This document shows, in pieces, positions 32,743 to 37,700 of a stretch of DNA of 37,700 nucleotides; the stretch's first letter is position 1, and each line of letters opens with the position of its first letter. The position numbers were made by a program, and so were the translations under genes. Source of the DNA: CAYMND01 sp964465065. Lineage in GTDB: Bacteria > Acidobacteriota > Aminicenantia > UBA2199. The DNA is taken from NCBI GenBank assembly GCA_964465065.1, contig CAYXHZ010000030.1, positions 1 to 37,700 on the forward strand, written 5' to 3'. The notes under the pieces are model-generated. The model saw only the letters and a list, made by a program, of their open reading frames with translations, was not told where the DNA came from and did no database searches.

Positions 32743-33656
32743 TCGGTCTCGATGCCCATATGCCGTTCGAAGAGCCGGATGGTGTTGGCCATCAGCATGG
32801 TCACGGTCATCACGCCGACGCCGCCGGGAACGGGGGTGTAGTAGGATGATTTCTCGAAGGCCTTGGGATGGATGTCGCCGGTGATGGCGTAGCCCTTTTC
32901 GGAAAATTTGGCCAATTCCTCGGGCAGACACAGCTCTTCGGCCTGCTGTCGCTCCGCGATGTGGTTGATGCCGACATCGACGAGCACCGCGCCCGGTTTG
33001 ACCATTTCCGGCCGGACCATGCCGGCCTGACCGACGGCGGCCACCAGAATGTCGGCGCGGCCGATCTGCGCGGCCAGATCGGCGGTACGGCTGTGACAGA
33101 CGGTCACCGTGGCGTGGCGGTTGAGCAACAGGCTGGCCATGGGCCGGCCGACGATGAAGCTGCGGCCGAGCACGACGGCGTGTTTGCCGGCGATCGGCAC
33201 CTGGTAATGCTCCAGCATCTTCAGGATGCCGTAGGGCGTGCAGGGGACGACCGCCTCGCGCTGCACGACCAGCTTGCCCAGGTTGCAGGGGTGAAAGCCG
33301 TCGACGTCCTTGCCGGGGTCGAGATGATCCAGAACAGCCCAGCTGTCCAGTCCGCGGGGCAGGGGCAACTGCACCAGCAGGGCGTCGTAATTCGGGTCGG
33401 CATTGATGCGTTCGATTTCGGCGATGACCTCGGCCTGACCGGTCTGCGCCGGCAGGCGGATCACCTGCGAAACCAGTCCCAGCTTACGGGCGGCCAGGTC
33501 CTTGGAGCGCACGTAGCTGCCGGAGGCCTCGTCGTCGCCGACCATCAGTACCGCCAGGCCGGGAACACGGCCGTAGCGGCGGCCGTAAGCCTGTACCTGC
33601 TCCTGGTAGCGGGCGTACAACTGTTTGCGGATCGTTTTGCCATCCATGGGGATCAT
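32739..33656 (-). CDS. folD: FolD: methylenetetrahydrofolate dehydrogenase / cyclohydrolase
   Basis: A 305-residue bifunctional enzyme that interconverts 5,10-methylene-, methenyl- and 10-formyl-tetrahydrofolate. Visible are the substrate-binding GSYVRSKDLAARKLG with the catalytic Lys, VQLPLPRGL, GKDVDGFHPCNLG, the NADP loop VVLGRSFIVGRPM and the C-terminal TPVPGGVGVMTVTML. The usual PGGVGP is PGGVGV here. Length is slightly above the usual 280-300. The ATG at 33656 has AGGAG eight bases upstream. It heads the folD-SDR-tgt-yajC-secD-secF operon with a promoter at 33704-33733. Confidence 0.96.
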   Translation of the reverse strand: MIPMDGKTIRKQLYARYQEQVQAYGRRYGRVPGLAVLMVGDDEASGSYVRSKDLAARKLGLVSQVIRLPAQTGQAEVIAEIERINADPNYDALLVQLPLPRGLDSWAVLDHLDPGKDVDGFHPCNLGKLVVQREAVVPCTPYGILKMLEHYQVPIAGKHAVVLGRSFIVGRPMASLLLNRHATVTVCHSRTADLAAQIGRADILVAAVGQAGMVRPEMVKPGAVLVDVGINHIAERQQAEELCLPEELAKFSEKGYAITGDIHPKAFEKSSYYTPVPGGVGVMTVTMLMANTIRLFERHMGIETD

Positions 33657-33703
33657 TTTCGTCGCTCCTTTCCCGTTTTCGACTGTCCGGGAAAACTGCC
33701 CCT

Positions 33704-33733
33704 ATGGTACCCAAACCGACCCCATCGAGTCAA
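33704..33733 (-). promoter_or_regulatory. Probable promoter of the folD-tgt-sec operon
   Basis: TTGACT (33733-33728, 5 of 6), an 18-bp spacer, then TACCAT (33709-33704, 4 of 6). The leader to the ATG at 33656 is about 40 bases. No terminator is seen between the DUF5916 gene and this promoter. Confidence 0.45.
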
Positions 33734-33739
33734 GCCGGA

Positions 33740-35941
33740 TCAGAAACGGTACAGGTAACTGGCCTTGAAGAACAGGCTCTGTGTCGATTGATAGTAATGG
33801 CCGCTGTCGGCGAGTTCCCGCCATTCCTGCATTTCCTCGTTCCAGACCCGTTTCTGGTGCAGCGAACCGTAGCCCAGGTGCAGGACCGTGCCCGGAATCA
33901 GGGTGAACGAAGCCAGAACGTCGCTCAGCACACGCTTGTTGTAACTGTCGTACTGGATCAGGGCCCGTAAAAACAGGGAGCGGTTGAACTGGTAGCTGGT
34001 GCGCGAGGCGATCAGATTCAGATCGTAAACCAGTCCGGCGCCTTCCAGACGGCTGAAACGCTGGTAGGTGTACTCGAAACTCTGGCTCAGCCGGGAATCG
34101 GGCTGCAGGTCGAGGCTCAGGTCCACGCTCAGGCGCCGTCCCAGGAAGGGCTGACTGGGATGATAGTAGAGGCGGCGCCCGTAGCGCAGCTGACCGTGGA
34201 GTACAAGCCAGCGCGTCGGCCGTACCTCTCCCATGCTCACCAGTTCGCGCTGCCAGAAGTCGCGACCGGCCCAGTTTTCGCGCAGAATGCGGTAGTCGAA
34301 GCGGATATTGGCCTGGCGGGTGAAAAAAAACCGTAGAGCCGGGAAGAAGAAAATGTCATCGCCGCCGCTGTTCTGATCGTGCAGGTAATACCCGTATAGA
34401 AAGGGATTGAACCGTTTCAGCCAGGGCATGGACTTGATGACCGGATAGAATTGGGGTCCGATGTAGGCCGTGAATTTGGTGATGCCGCTGCGCTGGTAAT
34501 AGGCCGTATCCATACGGAAATCGTCCTGCATGTATTCCAGCAGCCCGAACAGGTCGAGTTCCTTCTGGTCGTACTGGTACAGCAGCGAGGCGGCCATGCC
34601 GTTCTCGCGCCGGTCTTTGCCGTCGTCCGAAAAGCTGAACATGGCGTTCATGCCCAGACTGTGCTTGCCGAACAGGCGCAGATTGGCATCGGCGGCCAGA
34701 ACATGGTTGCCATCCCCGTCGAAGCTGCGTCCACTGTAGAGCAGACCGACATAGTTGCCCCCGCGCAGGCTGCGCTTGAGCCGGGCAATAGCGTACAGGG
34801 CCTGACCGCTGCGCTGGCTGTCGGTCGTCTGCGGCCAGTCGTCGCCGGCGATCAGCAAACCGGTGTAGGTTTTACCGAAATTTCCCGACAGTTTGCCGCC
34901 CCAGGCCGGATCGACGATCTGCCGGGAGTGCACCGCCGACCAGAAATTGCCCTCGCCGTTCAGACCGGCGACACTGAACAGGCTGGAGACGTCCATGAAA
35001 AACGGCCGCTTTTCGTTGTAAAAAAGCGGATAGCGTTCATTGGCCTCGACCTGAAACTGGTCGCTCTCCACCTGGCTGAAATCCGGATTGACGGTGATTT
35101 CGGCTTCCAGCGAGGAAGTGATACCGTACTTGACGCCCAGACCGACCTGCATCGCGTCATCGGCCGCCGACCAGTCCCGCGGAGTTCGCCGGTCCCACAG
35201 GCTGCCGTAGGTCACCGCCGGCAGGGCTTCCAGACGCAGCTGCTTGCCCAGGCCTTGCAGGCGGGTCGGTACCAGAGAGTTGAAATAGCCCTTCTTCTGG
35301 TCGATCTGCGGCCAGGAACAGTTGGTACCGCTGTGACTGATGTAACGGTAGAAAGCCAGGTTGATCTCGACGTCCGGTCGATTCTGGAACTTGAAACTGC
35401 GCAGCGGCAGACGGATTTCGACGATGTAGCCGTCGTCCACGATCCGGCCGGCGCTGTACCAGACCCAGTCGGGGTCGGCGGACTCCCCGCCGGCGACGGT
35501 GTTGATCAGGTCGGCCTGCATGCCCAGCGGATTGCAGATGATTTCCTGGGTCATCTCGCGGTTGCCCAGGGTGTCGAGGTCGACGCCGATCCAGTCATCG
35601 TTGAACAGGTTGTCGCGCCGGCAGACCGAGGCCCGGATCCGGGCGGGATCGCTGTCGTGGCAGTAGAAGGCCAAATAAATGTTCTGGCTGTCGTAAGCGA
35701 TCCAGATGCGCGTCTTCTGCTCGGCCGGCTGACCGTAAACCGGATTGTTGGTGATGAACGGTTCGTCGACCAGCGGCGCCTCCTGCCAGACGGGCTCGTC
35801 GAGACGGCCGTCGATGACCGGAATTTCATCGATGACTCTGGGCTGCAGGATCACGCCTTCTCCGACCAGCCTGACCGGCTCGGCCGCCGGTACCCGCAAT
35901 GCAAACAGAAACATGATCAGCAATATGACGAATCTTTTCAT
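33740..35941 (-). CDS. DUF5916 outer-membrane protein with N-terminal CBM9-like domain
   Basis: A 733-residue exported protein. Signal peptide: MKRFVILLIMFLFALRVPAA. Residues about 30-220 match a carbohydrate-binding family 9-like domain (PVIDGRLDEPVWQEA, then TRIWIAYDSQNIYLAFYCHD and IVEIRLPLRSFKF). The remaining 500 residues are amphipathic strands of a DUF5916 beta-barrel (VNPDFSQVESDQFQVEANER, then FFYNEKRPFFM-type). The C-terminus ends in Phe (ASYLYRF), the outer-membrane insertion signal. The family is common in Bacteroidota and Acidobacteriota-like genomes and its function is unproven. ATG 35941 (GAGGG upstream) is chosen over an upstream GTG. It shares upstream sequence with the POT transporter gene. 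Confidence 0.9.
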   Translation of the reverse strand: MKRFVILLIMFLFALRVPAAEPVRLVGEGVILQPRVIDEIPVIDGRLDEPVWQEAPLVDEPFITNNPVYGQPAEQKTRIWIAYDSQNIYLAFYCHDSDPARIRASVCRRDNLFNDDWIGVDLDTLGNREMTQEIICNPLGMQADLINTVAGGESADPDWVWYSAGRIVDDGYIVEIRLPLRSFKFQNRPDVEINLAFYRYISHSGTNCSWPQIDQKKGYFNSLVPTRLQGLGKQLRLEALPAVTYGSLWDRRTPRDWSAADDAMQVGLGVKYGITSSLEAEITVNPDFSQVESDQFQVEANERYPLFYNEKRPFFMDVSSLFSVAGLNGEGNFWSAVHSRQIVDPAWGGKLSGNFGKTYTGLLIAGDDWPQTTDSQRSGQALYAIARLKRSLRGGNYVGLLYSGRSFDGDGNHVLAADANLRLFGKHSLGMNAMFSFSDDGKDRRENGMAASLLYQYDQKELDLFGLLEYMQDDFRMDTAYYQRSGITKFTAYIGPQFYPVIKSMPWLKRFNPFLYGYYLHDQNSGGDDIFFFPALRFFFTRQANIRFDYRILRENWAGRDFWQRELVSMGEVRPTRWLVLHGQLRYGRRLYYHPSQPFLGRRLSVDLSLDLQPDSRLSQSFEYTYQRFSRLEGAGLVYDLNLIASRTSYQFNRSLFLRALIQYDSYNKRVLSDVLASFTLIPGTVLHLGYGSLHQKRVWNEEMQEWRELADSGHYYQSTQSLFFKASYLYRF

Positions 35942-35968
35942 TGTCGGCACCCTCACTGCTGTGTTGAT

Positions 35969-35989
35969 ACAGAGTCGGCAGGCATAAGG
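35969..35989 (-). promoter_or_regulatory. Motif shared with the POT gene upstream region, copy 1
   Basis: On the minus strand CCTTATGCCT, three bases, then GACTCTGT, 28-48 bp before the DUF5916 start. The same two blocks occur upstream of the POT transporter at 37557-37575. Both leaders also end in GTGCCGACA or GTGCCGAC just before ATG. Confidence 0.4.
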
Positions 35990-36127
35990 TTACAATTCGG
36001 ACCGTTCCGACCTGCCAAGCCCTCGTTCAGCCTCTGAAATCAACCGCTTGTTACCGGCAATTGGACGGAATGCGGTTGAAAACGGTTTACACGGGACGAC
36101 GGAAACTTGGCCGGACGGGACGGATCT

Positions 36128-37504
36128 TCAGCGGCTGCCGGTCAGCCAGCGGTTGTAGAACCACATACTCAACGCCGACAACAGACCGATGGCCATCAGG
36201 ATGAGCCAGCCCATACCGCTCCAGAAAGGATCCAGGCTGAGCAGACTGGTTTTTCCGTCGCTCTCCGTCAATACGGAATTTTTGCACATCACCTCGTTGA
36301 AGATGACCGCGCCGACCGGGTTGCCGACCAGGGCGCCGATGGCCGTCGGGATGCTGGCGTAGCCCAGAAACAGGCCTTCCTGCCCCTTGGGGGCCAGGGA
36401 ACCGATGTATTCGTACATACGGGCCGAGGTGAACAGCTCGCCGAAGGCGATCAGGGCCACGGTCAGAATGATGAACAGGGATCCGATCGGCAGGAGATCG
36501 CCCAGCACCAGCTTTCGCGTACCGCCGGCCATCAGGATCGGCAGCAGATTGATGACCATCGACAGGCCGATGATGACCGTGCCGACGACGATCGAGCGGA
36601 TCGGCTTGAGTTTGCCGAAGGTCCGGGTGATCAGCAGCTGGAAGAAGACGATGACGAACGGGTTGGCCATGGTGATCAGGTCGATCGGGGCCGCGGCGTC
36701 GACCGTTCTGGTCAGGTAAAGGGGCAGGACGTTGTAGACCTGGGAATAAAGGAAAAAGAAACCGCTGGAAACCAGCAGGAACAGGGCGAAACGGCCGTTG
36801 CCCAGAACCTTGACCATATCGATGAGGATGCGGGAAAGCGATTTGCGCGGTTTGCGCTCGGAAGCCGCTGAACCCTGGTCGGGATCGCGGTAAAAAAACA
36901 GGACGGCCAGAAAGGCCAGGACGGAAAAGACCATGGCCACGCCGAAAATGTAACTGAGATCGTAACGGGTGCGGGTCAGGTAACTGACGCCCCGACCCAG
37001 GAGCGAGCCGATGTTGATGATCATGTAGAAGATGCCGAAACCCAGGGTGGCCCGACTGCCGGCCGTCTTCTGCACTGTGCCCGAGATGCAGGGTTTGACG
37101 AACGAACCGCCCAGGCCGATCAGAAAGATCGCCGCCATCAGCGGCAGCATCACACTCACGCCGACGGTCACATCGGCCGGTGCCTGCTCGGCCATCGCGG
37201 TCAGACCGAACCAGACCGGGTAGCCCATCAGGAAGTAACCGATGGTCAGAAGAATGAAGGCCAGCAGCAGCGAACGCTTGAAACCGATCTGGTCGGCCAG
37301 GCTGCCCGACAGGATAGGCAGAAAGTAGATCAGCCCCCACAGGATGCCGTTGAGGCTGCTGGGCCAGTATTGACCCAGGCCGAGTTTGCCCAGGTAGACG
37401 ACCACGAAGCTGGCCATGGCGTAGTAGGCGCCGCGTTCGAACAATTCGGTCAGGTTGGCGGTCCAGAAGCTGCGGGGAAATTTCTCTTTGATCGGCTCGG
37501 TCAT
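36128..37504 (-). CDS. POT-family (PTR2) peptide/proton symporter
   Basis: A 458-residue inner-membrane transporter of the major facilitator fold with about twelve helices. It has the POT proton-coupling motif E-x-x-E-R (LTELFERGAYYAM, residues about 18-30). It also has the second family signature (GLGGSFVKPCISGTVQ, then GFGIFYMIINIGSLLG). It imports di- and tripeptides with protons. Length is close to the short bacterial POT proteins. The ATG at 37504 has AAAGGAG upstream, and a good promoter lies at 37561-37589. Together with the tricorn protease it points to peptide use as a food source; that link is inference. Confidence 0.92.
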   Translation of the reverse strand: MTEPIKEKFPRSFWTANLTELFERGAYYAMASFVVVYLGKLGLGQYWPSSLNGILWGLIYFLPILSGSLADQIGFKRSLLLAFILLTIGYFLMGYPVWFGLTAMAEQAPADVTVGVSVMLPLMAAIFLIGLGGSFVKPCISGTVQKTAGSRATLGFGIFYMIINIGSLLGRGVSYLTRTRYDLSYIFGVAMVFSVLAFLAVLFFYRDPDQGSAASERKPRKSLSRILIDMVKVLGNGRFALFLLVSSGFFFLYSQVYNVLPLYLTRTVDAAAPIDLITMANPFVIVFFQLLITRTFGKLKPIRSIVVGTVIIGLSMVINLLPILMAGGTRKLVLGDLLPIGSLFIILTVALIAFGELFTSARMYEYIGSLAPKGQEGLFLGYASIPTAIGALVGNPVGAVIFNEVMCKNSVLTESDGKTSLLSLDPFWSGMGWLILMAIGLLSALSMWFYNRWLTGSR

Positions 37505-37556
37505 GTCGGCACTCCTTTACATCGTTTTCCTGCTGTCAGGCATTCCAGAATTCAAA

Positions 37557-37575
37557 ACAGAGTCTAGGCATAAGG
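37557..37575 (-). promoter_or_regulatory. Motif shared with the DUF5916 upstream region, copy 2
   Basis: CCTTATGCCT, one base, then GACTCTGT on the minus strand. It spans the spacer end and the -10 of the POT promoter, 53-71 bp before the POT start, and matches the blocks at 35969-35989. Confidence 0.4.
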
Positions 37576-37589
37576 CCTGACCTTGTCAA
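37561..37589 (-). promoter_or_regulatory. Sigma70-type promoter of the POT transporter gene
   Basis: A perfect TTGACA (37589-37584), a 17-bp spacer, then TAGACT (37566-37561, 4 of 6). The leader is about 50 bases with AAAGGAG before the ATG at 37504. Confidence 0.65.
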
Positions 37590-37633
37590 GATAGCGAGCG
37601 GACAGCGCTGCCTGCTGCGCTACCAGGCGGGCT

Positions 37634-37700
37634 CTACAAACCCCAGAACAGGATCAATCCGGCGATCAGGGCCATGAAACAAACCAGGGTCAGCCGCCAG
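37634..37700 (-). CDS. C-terminal end of a membrane protein (partial)
   Basis: At the very end of the window the minus strand reads an open frame WRLTLVCFMALIAGLILFWGL, ending in TAG (37636-37634). It looks like a last transmembrane helix. The rest of the gene lies outside the window, so the protein cannot be named. Confidence 0.35.
   Translation of the reverse strand, partial: WRLTLVCFMALIAGLILFWGL

Noticed and set aside
36041..36078. Terminator after the POT gene (CAACCGC with GCGGTTG, 24-base loop)
   Set aside because: The loop is too long and no T-run follows, so it is not convincing.

Overview
The window looks like a scaffold piece of a metagenome-assembled genome: it is GC-rich (roughly 60 percent by eye) and carries a 100-base N gap. 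The organism is a diderm, probably anaerobic or facultatively anaerobic, peptide-using bacterium. Evidence for this is an outer-membrane barrel, a DUF5916 surface protein, TonB/ExbBD, a periplasmic ammonifying nitrite reductase with system II cytochrome c maturation, a tricorn-type protease, a POT peptide transporter and an L-cysteine desulfidase. This gene mix fits Acidobacteriota/Aminicenantota-like lineages, but that placement is inference and weak.

Layout. 73-1422: L-cysteine desulfidase (+). 1509-6752 (-): PAS histidine kinase, NtrC-type sigma54 activator, a REC-PATAN-Roadblock protein and a 65-residue protein. 6934-9446 (+): DUF47/PhoU-like protein, Pit phosphate transporter, EamA transporter. 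9464-13700 (-): ResB, CcsA, NrfH, NrfA and a small barrel protein. 13827-14552 (-): secreted Kre9/CARDB-like protein. 14892-15668 (+): lower-GC Fe-S flavoprotein. 15858-16822 (+): a secreted propeller protein whose tail is in another frame. 16843-17906 (-): tRNA-Arg followed by a double GNAT protein. 18081-21350 (+): tricorn protease, then a strong terminator. 21454-25981 (+): unknown helical protein, Ndk-like protein, unknown protein, Gfo/Idh/MocA oxidoreductase, lipid kinase. 26066-27978 (-): TonB, ExbB, ExbD. 28050-33656 (-): folD, degenerate SDR, tgt, yajC, secD (interrupted by the gap), secF. 33740-35941 and 36128-37504 (-): DUF5916 protein and POT transporter. The last 67 bases hold the C-terminus of another minus-strand gene.

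Most interesting points. (1) Directly behind the stop codon of the NtrC-type activator lie two identical 17-bp perfect palindromes 21 bp apart. About 88 bp further on is a good -24/-12 sigma54 promoter that leads straight into the REC-PATAN-Roadblock gene. This reads as a complete local enhancer-promoter circuit linking the kinase/activator pair to a Roadblock output protein. That output gene also holds an internal Shine-Dalgarno and in-frame ATG that would release a free Roadblock domain. (2) Four genes (kinase, resB, the unknown 453-residue protein, lipid kinase) lack a Shine-Dalgarno. Each has a TANNNT -10 element 6-7 nt before its ATG, which predicts leaderless transcripts. (3) The DUF5916 and POT genes share an upstream motif and leader, suggesting co-regulation.

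No CRISPR array, insertion sequence, prophage, restriction or defence locus was seen.
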